Shown: in pieces, positions 42,878-51,580 of the stretch
How the letters are laid out: each line of letters begins with the position of its first letter
Numbering within the stretch: the first letter of the stretch is position 1
Assembly (NCBI RefSeq): GCF_002419965.1
Contig: NZ_DIHC01000016.1
Location: 334,945-398,944 of the forward strand
Reading direction: 5' to 3'
From: Pseudomonas sp. UBA5706
Lineage (GTDB): Bacteria > Pseudomonadota > Gammaproteobacteria > Pseudomonadales > Pseudomonadaceae
DNA length: 64,000 bases
Notes under the pieces: generated by a model
Seen by the model: the letters and a program-made list of their open reading frames with translations, nothing else
Told to the model about the DNA's origin: nothing
The model's database searches: none
Program-made: the position numbers and the translations under genes

Positions 42878-44182
42878 TCACAGCTTGCGGTTCTTGGCCT
42901 CGATCCATTGCGACATGTACTGCGTGCTCTTGTGCTGATGGTGTCGCAACATGGCCCCGGTAAAATTGGCCGCACGATGCGCCTCCAGGTTTTCGAGCAA
43001 CTCGTGGATCCGCGCAACCAATGCCGCACAATGCTGCTCATGCCGGAACCGCGCCTGCAGCACCTGCCACCCTGCACGCTGGGCCTGCTCCCACAGCGTT
43101 CGATCCCGGTAGAGCCGAACTGCCTCATCGGCCAAGCCTTGCGCATCCCGCGCGACAGCCCCCGGAAACGGCAAGTCGCCGTGCATTGCTTCAGCGCCGA
43201 CAGGGGTGGTCACTGTCGGCGTACCGCAGGCCATCGCGTCCAGCACCTTGCCCTTGATGCCCGCGCCAAAGCGTAACGGCGCCAGCGACACCCGGGCGTC
43301 GGACATCACCGTTAATGCATCCTCCGCCCAATCCATGATGTGAAAACCCTGCGCGCGATTGTGCAGCGCCGTCGCCTTGGGCGGCGTGTAGGCGCCATAA
43401 ACATGCACCTGTGCGCCCGGCAACTGCTGGCGGATCATTGGCCACACTGTGGTCTTCAGCCACAGCACCGCATCCCAGTTCGGCGCATGTCGGAAATTGC
43501 CAATGGTCAGGAAATGCACGCGGTCATCAAAGCCATTGGCACCGGGAGGAAGGTCGCGCAGCATCAGCGGGCACCAGTGCAGCAAAGCCATAGGAACCTG
43601 AAAGTACCGGGTCAGCAGCTCGATTTCGACGTCGGACACCACCAGGCTCAGATCGCAGCGATAAAACGATGCCACTTCCCGCTGCGCCAGGTCTGTCTGA
43701 GCCATGCGCCTGAACAGGGCAGCGTCGGGTGGCGAAAACAGCGGCTGATAGTGATCAGCGCTCTCATCGTTGCCGGCCTTAAGCAGTTCCTTGAGCAGAT
43801 GGTGCCGGGTATGGCGCAAACTCTGCAGGTCGCAGGATTCCAGCACACGCAATGCCTGCGGGACATGTTTCTCGACCCGCCAGCCAAATTGCTCTTCCAT
43901 CAGGAACTGGTCGAACAGCACCACATCGGGGCGCAACTTGTGCACGAAGGTGTCGAAACTGCTGCTGTTGAGCTCGATCGCCACCTCGCGGATACCCAGC
44001 GCTTTGAGATCAGCCCTTCGCTCGCCCTCGCTGGCAGCGCTGGCAAAAGTGATCTGCCAGCCCTGTTCGAGAAAACACGTGATCAGTTGCATGATGTGGC
44101 CACTGGCGGCCGAAGATCGGGGCTCGGGCCACACGTAACCGATGATCAAAACGTGGACATGACGCCTGGCTTCACCGGCCAA
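42878..44182 (-). CDS. Glycosyltransferase (group 1/GT4-like)
   Basis: A cytoplasmic protein of about 434 residues with the GT-B fold. The C-terminal half has the group 1 pattern LTIGNFRHAPNWDAVLWLK, a nucleotide-sugar region LAPLRFGAGIKGKVLDAMAC and GTPTVTTPVGAEAMHGDLPF; the N-terminal Rossmann half begins VHVLIIGYVWPEPRSSAASG. The start is uncertain: no ATG fits, and I take the TTG at 44182, which overlaps the end of the preceding receiver gene by 11 bases. Donor and acceptor are unknown. The overlap suggests it is co-transcribed with the receiver gene and so may serve the adjacent signalling region, for example in envelope or capsule change. Confidence 0.78.
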   Translation of the reverse strand: MAGEARRHVHVLIIGYVWPEPRSSAASGHIMQLITCFLEQGWQITFASAASEGERRADLKALGIREVAIELNSSSFDTFVHKLRPDVVLFDQFLMEEQFGWRVEKHVPQALRVLESCDLQSLRHTRHHLLKELLKAGNDESADHYQPLFSPPDAALFRRMAQTDLAQREVASFYRCDLSLVVSDVEIELLTRYFQVPMALLHWCPLMLRDLPPGANGFDDRVHFLTIGNFRHAPNWDAVLWLKTTVWPMIRQQLPGAQVHVYGAYTPPKATALHNRAQGFHIMDWAEDALTVMSDARVSLAPLRFGAGIKGKVLDAMACGTPTVTTPVGAEAMHGDLPFPGAVARDAQGLADEAVRLYRDRTLWEQAQRAGWQVLQARFRHEQHCAALVARIHELLENLEAHRAANFTGAMLRHHQHKSTQYMSQWIEAKNRKL

Positions 44183-44534
44183 GTACGCTGTTAACCTTGT
44201 CACGCAGTTGATCGATGGAGAACGGTTTGCCAATCGAATGCATGCCTGCAGGCACGTCGATGTTTTCCGCATAACCGCTGGCGAACAAAATCGGCAGCGA
44301 CGGGCGCAACTCGGCGGCTTTCTGGGCCAGTTGGACACCGTCCATGTCCGGCAGGCCTTTGTCGGTCATCATCAGGTCGATCCTTTCGTCCTTTTTTTCC
44401 AAATGCGCCAGCGCTTGAGCACCATCGGCGGCTTCGAGCACCTGATACTCGAGCTCTTCGAGGACGTCGACAATCAGCATCCGCACGATGCTGTCGTCTT
44501 CAACCACCAGAATCGTGCTGGTTGGGTCGGACAT
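44172..44534 (-). CDS. Single-domain response regulator (receiver only)
   Basis: A 120-residue CheY-like receiver with no output domain. The acidic pocket is VVEDD (near residues 10-14), the phosphorylated residue is Asp58 in LMMTDKGLPDMDG, and the conserved Lys is in GKPFS. The ATG at 44534 has AAGGAAAT upstream and is preferred to one 15 codons earlier. It is divergent from the large hybrid kinase at 44806, with 271 bases between, and overlaps the glycosyltransferase gene. A phosphorelay role with one of the neighbouring kinases is likely but inferred. Confidence 0.9.
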   Translation of the reverse strand: MSDPTSTILVVEDDSIVRMLIVDVLEELEYQVLEAADGAQALAHLEKKDERIDLMMTDKGLPDMDGVQLAQKAAELRPSLPILFASGYAENIDVPAGMHSIGKPFSIDQLRDKVNSVLGR

Positions 44535-44805
44535 GAATATTTCCTTCAAATGGACAAAATCCGGAACGGGCGCGGTCACCCGGTCGCTAACAAATCAAGC
44601 CGGTGATTGTGACAAGTTCCGCGCGTCAAAAACACAATTCAATTGAGTGTAGTGGCCATTGTGAGCCACTCGAATGTATATTACGCGGAGTTTTGTTCCG
44701 ACACCAAAGTGTGAAAATTCAGCTGGCTATGTCAGAAGCTGGAGTTTTTTCCTGAACTTTGCGGCAAACTCTGTGGTTTATCCGAATTCGCCCTGGACCC
44801 CAGCG

Positions 44806-47800
44806 ATGATCCGAACCTCCGCCGTCGATGAGCAACGTTTTCGCAAAATCCTGAGCCGCAACGTCAGTTTACCGTTGGCAGTGGGCGTTCTCAGCGCTGC
44901 ATTCTTCGTCATCCTGATCACCTATCTGTTGTCGGTGATCCAGTGGGTGGAGCACACCGACCGGGTGATCAACAACATCAACCGTTCGTTGAAGCTGTCG
45001 GTGGACATGGAAACCGGCATGCGCGGCTTCCTGCTGACCGGCGACGAGCGCTTTCTCGACCCCTACGAAGTGGCCAAGCCAAGCATCATCGCCGAGCTGC
45101 AAGGGCTCGAGGAATTGGTGGCAGACAACCCCACGCAGGTCGATCGGTTCAAGCGCCTGGCGGCGTTGCAGGAATCCTGGAATCAGTTCGCCCAGGAGAT
45201 GATCACACTGCGCCGCACCAATGGCGATTACACCGGCCCCATTCAGAGCCGGCGCGGCAAGCGCCTGACCGACGAGATCCGCGATCAGTACGACGAGGCC
45301 GCGAACGTCGAGCATCAGCTGCGTCAGACCCGTAATACAGACGTCACGCACACCACCATTATGTCGGTGACGCTCTATATCTTATTTATCGTTATCGTCA
45401 GTGGCATTCTGGCCTGGGTCGGGCGCCGTGACATGTCGACGCTTTCCAGCACCTACGCCGCCAATCTCAAGGCTCAGCAGGATGATGCCGACCGCTTGGC
45501 CCATGTCGCCTGGTTGCGCAATGGGCAGAGTGACCTGGCCGAGCAGGTAATCGGGCAACTGACGCTTAATCTGCTGGGGCGCAACGTGCTGCAGTTTTTT
45601 GCGCAGCACCTGGGGGCCGTGGTCGCGGCCGTTTATGTGCGCCAGGAGCACGGCGGGTTGGTTCGTGTGGCCTCTTATGGTTTCTCACGCCAGCAGGAAC
45701 TGCACGAGCAGTCCATTTACAGTGGCGAAGGCGTGGTTGGCAAGGCGGCCGAACAGGATGAAATCATTACCCTCAACGATGTCCCGCTGGACTATTTCAA
45801 GGTCTCGTCGGGCTTGGGTGACGGGTCGCCGCGCAGCGTGATCGTGGTGCCGACCAGCAACGACGACCAAGTCAACGGCGTCATCGAGCTGGGCTTTTTG
45901 CGTGAGGTGACCGCGCGCGATGTCGAGTTTCTCGAGCTGGTGGCCGACAATGTCGGCACCTCCATCGAGGCCGCGCGTTACCGGCAGCGCCTCCAGGAAG
46001 TGTTGGCCGAAACCCAGCAGCTTAACGAAGAGTTGCAGGTTCAGCAGGAAGAACTGCGTACCGCCAACGAAGAGCTTGAGGAGCAGTCGCGGATTCTCAA
46101 GGAGTCCCAGGTGCACCTGGAAACCCAGCAGGCCGAGCTTGAGCAGACCAACGAGCAACTGGCTGAACAGAGCAAGGCACTGGCCGATCAGCGCGACGCC
46201 CTGGACCGTAACAACGAAGAGCTTAATATCGCTCAGGTGGAGCTCGAAGCCCGGGCCGAAGAGTTGCAGCGTTCAAGCAAATACAAGTCCGAATTCCTTG
46301 CCAACATGTCCCACGAGTTGCGCACGCCGCTGAACAGCTCACTGATTCTGGCCAAGTTGCTGGCGGACAACCCGCAGGACAACCTGACCTCGGAACAGGT
46401 GACGTTCGCCGAGTCGATCTATTCCGCTGGCAACGATCTGCTCAACCTGATCAACGACATTCTCGACATTTCCAAGGTCGAGGCCGGCAAGCTGGACATG
46501 CGCCCGGAAAACAGCAGCGTCAGCCGCCTGGTCGACGGCCTGCGCATGACGTTTCAGCCGCTGGCTGCCGACAAGCAGCTGGAGTTTCTGGTCGAGGTTC
46601 AGGCCGGAGCCCCTGTATCGCTGTACACCGACCGCCAGCGTCTGGAGCAGATCCTCAAGAACCTGCTGTCCAATGCCATTAAGTTCACCGAAACCGGCTC
46701 GGTCAGCCTCACCGTTTCACGCCAGCCCGGGGAGGGGATTGCCTTTACCGTGCGCGACTCCGGTATCGGCATATCCGAGGATCATCAAGAAAGCATATTT
46801 GAAGCTTTTCGCCAGGCGGATGGCACCACCAACCGACGCTATGGCGGTACGGGGCTGGGCTTGTCGATCTCCCGGGATCTGGCGCGTCTGCTGGGCGGTT
46901 CGATCTCGGTCACTAGCGCGCCGGGGCAGGGCAGTATCTTCACCCTGGTGCTGCCAGAGGAATACGTCGAGCAGGCACCCTTCGGGCAAGAACCGCCGGT
47001 GCTCGTCCAGACCGCCCCCGTCGCGGCTCCGATTGCCGCTCCGGTGATCGCGGCCACGCCTACTCAGGTCAAGGAACCCATCCCGCGTTTCGCCGATGAC
47101 CGGGAAAAGGCGCCATTTAGCAAACGCTGCATTCTGGTGATCGAAGACGAGGTGCGTTTCGCGCACATCCTGTATGACCTGGCTCATGAGCTGGGCTACA
47201 ACTGCCTGGTTGCCCATGCGGCCGACGAAGGTTTCGATCTGGCGGCCAACTTCGTGCCGGACGCTGTCCTGCTGGACATGCGCCTTCCAGACCATTCCGG
47301 CCTGACCGTATTGCAGCGCTTGAAAGAGCTGCCCGCCACGCGGCACATTCCTGTGCACGTGATCTCGGTGGAAGACCGACAGGAAGCGGCGTTGCAAATG
47401 GGCGCTATCGGCTACGCGGTCAAGCCCACTACGCGCGAAGAACTCAAGGATGTGTTCGCCCGGCTGGAAGCCAAGCTCACGCAGAAGGTCAAGCGTGTAT
47501 TGCTGGTCGAAGACGACGCCCTGCAGCGCGATAGCATCGCGCGCCTGATCGGTGACGATGACATCGAAATCACTGCCGTGGGCTTCGCCCAGGATGCTCT
47601 GGAGCTGCTTCGGGACAATGCCTACGACTGCATGATCATCGACCTGAAATTGCCGGACATGCTCGGCAATGATCTGCTCAAGCGGATGTCCACCGATGAA
47701 ATCTGCGCGTTCCCGCCGGTCATCGTCTACACCGGGCGCAACCTGACGCGCGATGAAGAAGCCGAGCTGCTTAAGTATTCGCGCACCATCATCATCAAAG

Positions 47801-48306
47801 GTGCGCGCTCGCCGGAACGGCTGCTGGACGAAGTGACGCTGTTCCTGCACAAGGTCGAGTCGCAACTGTCGAACGAGCGGCAGAAAATGCTCAAGACCGC
47901 GCGCAGTCGCGATCGGGTGTTCGAAGGGCGCAAAATTCTGGTGGTCGACGACGACGTGCGTAACATCTTTGCCCTGACCAGCGCACTGGAGCACAAGGGC
48001 GCGATCGTCGAAGTCGGTCGTAACGGCATCGAAGCCATCGAGAAGCTCAACACTGTCGAAGACATCGACCTGGTATTGATGGATGTGATGATGCCGGAAA
48101 TGGACGGTTTCGAAGCCACCTCGCAGATCCGCAAGGACCCGCGCTGGCGCAAGCTGCCGATCATCGCCGTCACTGCCAAGGCCATGAAGGATGACCAGGA
48201 GCGCTGCCTGCAGGCCGGCTCCAACGATTATCTGGCCAAGCCTATCGACCTCGACAGGCTGTTTTCGCTGATTCGCGTTTGGCTGCCGAAAATGGAACGT
48301 ATCTGA
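44806..48306 (+). CDS. CHASE3-GAF hybrid histidine kinase with three C-terminal receivers
   Basis: An inner-membrane sensor kinase of 1166 residues. TM1 (about 20-45) and TM2 (about 185-207) enclose a periplasmic CHASE3 domain with METGMRGFLLTGDERFLDPY. A GAF domain (about 245-390) is followed by a long Glu/Gln-rich coiled coil (403-495). The kinase core has His503 in MSHELRTPLN and the ATP lid GGTGLGLSISRDL. A Pro/Ala linker leads to three receivers with phospho-acceptors Asp824, Asp946 and Asp1093. The start MIRTSAVDEQ is chosen over an ATG 44 codons upstream, which adds a non-family stretch. No output domain: the signal must leave through a partner. It is followed by CheR, CheB and a second kinase. 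Confidence 0.92.
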   Translation: MIRTSAVDEQRFRKILSRNVSLPLAVGVLSAAFFVILITYLLSVIQWVEHTDRVINNINRSLKLSVDMETGMRGFLLTGDERFLDPYEVAKPSIIAELQGLEELVADNPTQVDRFKRLAALQESWNQFAQEMITLRRTNGDYTGPIQSRRGKRLTDEIRDQYDEAANVEHQLRQTRNTDVTHTTIMSVTLYILFIVIVSGILAWVGRRDMSTLSSTYAANLKAQQDDADRLAHVAWLRNGQSDLAEQVIGQLTLNLLGRNVLQFFAQHLGAVVAAVYVRQEHGGLVRVASYGFSRQQELHEQSIYSGEGVVGKAAEQDEIITLNDVPLDYFKVSSGLGDGSPRSVIVVPTSNDDQVNGVIELGFLREVTARDVEFLELVADNVGTSIEAARYRQRLQEVLAETQQLNEELQVQQEELRTANEELEEQSRILKESQVHLETQQAELEQTNEQLAEQSKALADQRDALDRNNEELNIAQVELEARAEELQRSSKYKSEFLANMSHELRTPLNSSLILAKLLADNPQDNLTSEQVTFAESIYSAGNDLLNLINDILDISKVEAGKLDMRPENSSVSRLVDGLRMTFQPLAADKQLEFLVEVQAGAPVSLYTDRQRLEQILKNLLSNAIKFTETGSVSLTVSRQPGEGIAFTVRDSGIGISEDHQESIFEAFRQADGTTNRRYGGTGLGLSISRDLARLLGGSISVTSAPGQGSIFTLVLPEEYVEQAPFGQEPPVLVQTAPVAAPIAAPVIAATPTQVKEPIPRFADDREKAPFSKRCILVIEDEVRFAHILYDLAHELGYNCLVAHAADEGFDLAANFVPDAVLLDMRLPDHSGLTVLQRLKELPATRHIPVHVISVEDRQEAALQMGAIGYAVKPTTREELKDVFARLEAKLTQKVKRVLLVEDDALQRDSIARLIGDDDIEITAVGFAQDALELLRDNAYDCMIIDLKLPDMLGNDLLKRMSTDEICAFPPVIVYTGRNLTRDEEAELLKYSRTIIIKGARSPERLLDEVTLFLHKVESQLSNERQKMLKTARSRDRVFEGRKILVVDDDVRNIFALTSALEHKGAIVEVGRNGIEAIEKLNTVEDIDLVLMDVMMPEMDGFEATSQIRKDPRWRKLPIIAVTAKAMKDDQERCLQAGSNDYLAKPIDLDRLFSLIRVWLPKMERI

Positions 48307-48354
48307 ATGAATCGGATCAATTGACCACCCTCGCAGAAGCACCAGGTTGTACTG

Positions 48355-49176
48355 ATGGCCCATGAGCGAAACACCGAGATCGAAATACGCTTGCTGATCG
48401 AGGCGATATACCTGAAGTACAGCTATGATTTTCGCGATTATTCGGGCGCGTCGGTCAAGCGGCGCGTCACTCACGCACTGCGCCAGTTCGAGCTGAACAC
48501 CATCTCCGCCTTGCAGGAGCGTGTACTGCACGATCCTGCGGCGTTCATGCAGCTGCTGCAGTTTTTGACGATACCGGTCAGCGAGATGTTTCGGGACCCG
48601 TCACACTTTCTGGCGATACGCGAGGAAGTGGTGCCGTTGCTCAGGACTTACCCGTCGCTGAAGATCTGGATCGCTGGATGCAGCACTGGCGAAGAGGTCT
48701 ACTCGATGGCCATCCTGCTGCGTGAGGAGGGTTTGCTGGAGCGCACGATCATCTACGCCACCGACATCAACCCCACGTCGCTGGAGAAGGCCAAGCAGGG
48801 GATTTTTTCGATGGAGAGCGTTCGCGCCTACAACGAGAATTACCTCAAGGCTGGAGGCAAACGGCTATTTTCCGAGTACTACACGGCAGCCTACGATTAC
48901 GCGATTTTCGACAAATCGCTGCGCGAGAATGTGACATTCGCCGACCACAGCCTGGCGACCGACAGCGTGTTCTCCGAGACACACCTGATTTCCTGTCGCA
49001 ACGTGCTGATCTACTTCAACAAGAAGTTGCAGGATCGCGCGTTCGGCTTGTTTCACGAGTCATTGTGTCACCGTGGATTCCTGGTGCTGGGCAGCAAGGA
49101 AACCCTGGAGTTTTCAGGGTTCAAGGATCGCTTCGAGCCATTGGTTAAACAAGAGCGGATCTACCGTAAATCATGA
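48355..49176 (+). CDS. CheR-type protein-glutamate methyltransferase
   Basis: A 273-residue SAM-dependent methyltransferase. The CheR N-terminal helical domain (about residues 8-70) contains SYDFRDYSGASVKRRVTHAL; the SAM site is IWIAGCSTGEEVYS (from residue 104), followed by YATDINPTSLEKA and ISCRNVLIYF. In chemotaxis CheR methylates glutamates on receptors, but no receptor gene is nearby, and the gene is flanked by histidine kinases. It overlaps the CheB gene by four bases (ATGA). It starts 48 bases after the hybrid kinase, so the four genes from 44806 to 50965 are probably one operon. Confidence 0.9.
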   Translation: MAHERNTEIEIRLLIEAIYLKYSYDFRDYSGASVKRRVTHALRQFELNTISALQERVLHDPAAFMQLLQFLTIPVSEMFRDPSHFLAIREEVVPLLRTYPSLKIWIAGCSTGEEVYSMAILLREEGLLERTIIYATDINPTSLEKAKQGIFSMESVRAYNENYLKAGGKRLFSEYYTAAYDYAIFDKSLRENVTFADHSLATDSVFSETHLISCRNVLIYFNKKLQDRAFGLFHESLCHRGFLVLGSKETLEFSGFKDRFEPLVKQERIYRKS

Positions 49177-49790
49177 GAACACGCTTTGCCGGTCCTGAGC
49201 AGGGCATGCCCGCATTGCCCAAGGTCGATGCGATCGTAGTTGGCGCTTCCGCGGGAGGGGTCGAGGCGCTGTTGAAGATTTTCCGGCCGTTGCGCAGAGG
49301 CTTCACGTTGCCGATCATCGCGGTGCTGCACTTGCCTGACGAACGTCGCAGCCTGTTGGCCGATGTGTTCAACGCGCAACTGGCGATACCGGTGAAGGAG
49401 GCGGACGACAAGGAAGCGATCGTGCCTGGCACTCTGTATTTTGCTGCGCCCGGTTATCACTTGTCGGTGGAGGCGGATCGGACGCTGTCGTTCAGCCAGG
49501 AGGAGCGGGTTTTTCACTCGCGGCCCAGCATCGACATCCTCTTTGAATCCGCCGCTGATGCTTATGAAACAAAGCTTGCCGGCGTGCTGCTGACCGGTGC
49601 TAACAACGATGGTGCCCGTGGAATGGCACGCATCAAGGAATATGGCGGTCTGACCGTGGTCCAGGACCCTGCCCAGGCGTTGGCGCGCACCATGCCTGAC
49701 GCTGCGCTGGCCCTGCACACACCTGACTTTCTCCTGCCTTTGCCCGACATTGCCTTGTTGCTTGTCGAGCTGGAACGAATTGCATGTTGA
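49173..49790 (+). CDS. CheB-type methylesterase without receiver domain
   Basis: A 205-residue protein that is only the catalytic domain of CheB; it removes methyl groups from, or deamidates, receptor glutamates. The Ser/His/Asp triad is seen as Ser26 in VVGASAGGVEALL, His53 in VLHLPDERR and Asp146 in TGANNDGARGM. The usual N-terminal receiver is absent, so activity is not controlled by phosphorylation in the standard way. The start overlaps the CheR stop by four bases, and its stop overlaps the start of the REC-kinase gene by seven, so the three are translationally coupled. Confidence 0.9.
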   Translation: MRTRFAGPEQGMPALPKVDAIVVGASAGGVEALLKIFRPLRRGFTLPIIAVLHLPDERRSLLADVFNAQLAIPVKEADDKEAIVPGTLYFAAPGYHLSVEADRTLSFSQEERVFHSRPSIDILFESAADAYETKLAGVLLTGANNDGARGMARIKEYGGLTVVQDPAQALARTMPDAALALHTPDFLLPLPDIALLLVELERIAC

Positions 49791-50965
49791 GTGAAATAAA
49801 AGCCAAGTTGCTGATCGTCGACGATCTGCCGGAAAACCTGCTGGCCCTTGAAGCGCTGATCAAGCGCGAAGACCGTCAGGTGTACAAGGCGCTTTCGGCT
49901 GACGAAGCGTTATCACTGTTACTGGAGCATGAGTTCGCCATGGCGATCCTCGACGTGCAGATGCCGGGGATGAATGGCTTCGAGCTGGCCGAGATGATGC
50001 GCGGGACCGAGAAGACCAAAAATATCCCCATCGTGTTCGTCAGTGCCGCCGGACGCGAACTGAACTACGCGTTCAAAGGCTATGAGAGCGGGGCGGTGGA
50101 CTTTCTGCACAAGCCGCTGGATATCCATGCGGTCAAGAGCAAGGTCAATGTGTTCGTCGACCTGTATCGTCAGCGCAAAGCCATGAAGCAGCAGGTCGAA
50201 GAGCTCGAGCGCAGCCGCCAGGAGCAGGAAGCGTTGCTGCGTGAGCTCAAGTCCACGCAAAACGAACTGGAGCACGCGATTCGTATGCGCGATGACTTCA
50301 TGTCGATCGTATCCCACGAAGTGCGTACGCCGCTGAACGGCTTGATCCTGGAGACCCAGCTGCGCAAGCTGCACCTGGCCAAGGACAACGCCTCGGCGTT
50401 CACCATGGACAAGCTCAAGGCCATGGTCGAGCGTGACGAGCGACAGATCCAGAGCCTGATTCGCCTGATCGAAGACATGCTCGACGTTTCGCGGATTCGC
50501 ACCGGCAAACTGTCGATTCGTACCAGCGCGTTCGACCTGTCGGAGCTGGTGGTCAATCTGGTGGAAAGCTACGCCGCGCAGATCGCCGCTGCCGAATGCG
50601 TGGTGACACTGCATGCCCGGGAGCCGGTGATCGGTGTGTGGGATGAGTTCCGCATCGAGCAAGTGATGGCGAACCTTCTGACCAATGCCTTGCGCTATGG
50701 CGCGCGCAAGCCCATCGAGGTTCGGGTGTATATCCATGAAAGTGAAGCGCGGGTGGAGGTCAAGGATCAGGGCATCGGTATCAGCGTGGAAAACCAGAAG
50801 CGCATATTCCAGCAGTTCGAGCGCGTCTCGGCCAGCCATGCGGTATCGGGCCTGGGGCTGGGACTGTTTATTTCCGATCAGATCGTTTCTGCCCACGGTG
50901 GCGCAATCACGGTGGAAAGCGAAGAGGGCAGCGGTTCGCTGTTTCGCGTAAGCCTGCCACTTTGA
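49784..50965 (+). CDS. Receiver-histidine kinase hybrid (REC-HisKA-HATPase)
   Basis: A soluble kinase of 393 residues with a receiver at the N-terminus instead of a sensor. Asp57 in AILDVQMPGMNG is the phospho-acceptor, a coiled coil spans about residues 125-170, His178 lies in MSIVSHEVRTPLNG, and the ATPase domain has VKDQGIGIS and GLGLGLFISDQI. Without a sensor it is presumably switched by phosphate from the upstream hybrid kinase, making it a relay step. It is the last gene of the series; the next gene, a single receiver, starts 167 bases on and could be its target. Confidence 0.92.
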   Translation: MLSEIKAKLLIVDDLPENLLALEALIKREDRQVYKALSADEALSLLLEHEFAMAILDVQMPGMNGFELAEMMRGTEKTKNIPIVFVSAAGRELNYAFKGYESGAVDFLHKPLDIHAVKSKVNVFVDLYRQRKAMKQQVEELERSRQEQEALLRELKSTQNELEHAIRMRDDFMSIVSHEVRTPLNGLILETQLRKLHLAKDNASAFTMDKLKAMVERDERQIQSLIRLIEDMLDVSRIRTGKLSIRTSAFDLSELVVNLVESYAAQIAAAECVVTLHAREPVIGVWDEFRIEQVMANLLTNALRYGARKPIEVRVYIHESEARVEVKDQGIGISVENQKRIFQQFERVSASHAVSGLGLGLFISDQIVSAHGGAITVESEEGSGSLFRVSLPL

Positions 50966-51132
50966 CTGCCTTCGCTGCCCCGCAGCCGCGACCTCGAGCA
51001 CGCTGTTGAACGTACCCGGCGACGCCGTTCAATCCGTCTTGTCCGGCTGAGTAAATATCTGATTCTTCTGCGCAACCTCTACAGCGGGCCATGGTCGTAA
51101 TGGCAGCTATTTATAAGATTGAAGGCGTTCCA

Positions 51133-51510
51133 ATGAGCTCTGATGCTGAAAATGTCGTACTGATCGTCGAAGACGAGCCGCTGATCCTGATGCTGCTGGC
51201 CGACTATCTGTCGGGGGAGGGTTATCGGGTGCTGCAGGCTGAGAATGGCGAGCAGGCCTTCGAGATTCTCGCCACCAAGCCGCATCTGGACCTGATGATC
51301 ACCGACTACCGCCTGCCTGGTGGGGTGTCCGGCGTGCAGATCGCCGAACCTGCGGTCAAGCTGCGTCCGGAGCTGAAGGTCATTTTCATCAGCGGTTACC
51401 CGGCGGAGATCGTCGAGACCGGCAGCCCGATCGTCGGCAAGGTGCCCATCCTGGCCAAGCCATTTACGATGGAAACCTTGCACTCTAAGATTCAAAGCCT
51501 GTTGAACTAA
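51133..51510 (+). CDS. Single-domain response regulator (receiver only)
   Basis: A 125-residue CheY-like protein. The acidic pocket is IVEDEP (near residues 11-16), the phospho-acceptor Asp58 is in LMITDYRLPGGVSG, and the conserved Lys is in LAKPFT. The ATG at 51133 is used; an in-frame start 14 codons earlier is not family-like. No output domain. It converges with the PAS hybrid kinase at 51581-53611 and follows the REC-kinase on its own strand, so it may be the end point of either system. Confidence 0.9.
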   Translation: MSSDAENVVLIVEDEPLILMLLADYLSGEGYRVLQAENGEQAFEILATKPHLDLMITDYRLPGGVSGVQIAEPAVKLRPELKVIFISGYPAEIVETGSPIVGKVPILAKPFTMETLHSKIQSLLN

Positions 51511-51580
51511 CGGCATCGCCACTTCGCTTCCAGCCAAAGGCCGAACACGTCCGGCCAGATTCGACGGCGCAGCGAGTCCG

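Noticed and set aside
46717..48531. 604-codon minus-strand frame opposite the hybrid kinase
   Set aside because: Lies on the complement of three well-defined receiver domains; no domain of its own.
44806..50965. A chemotaxis (che) operon
   Set aside because: CheR and CheB are present, but there is no CheA, CheW, CheZ or receptor; the kinases are of the ordinary sensor type.
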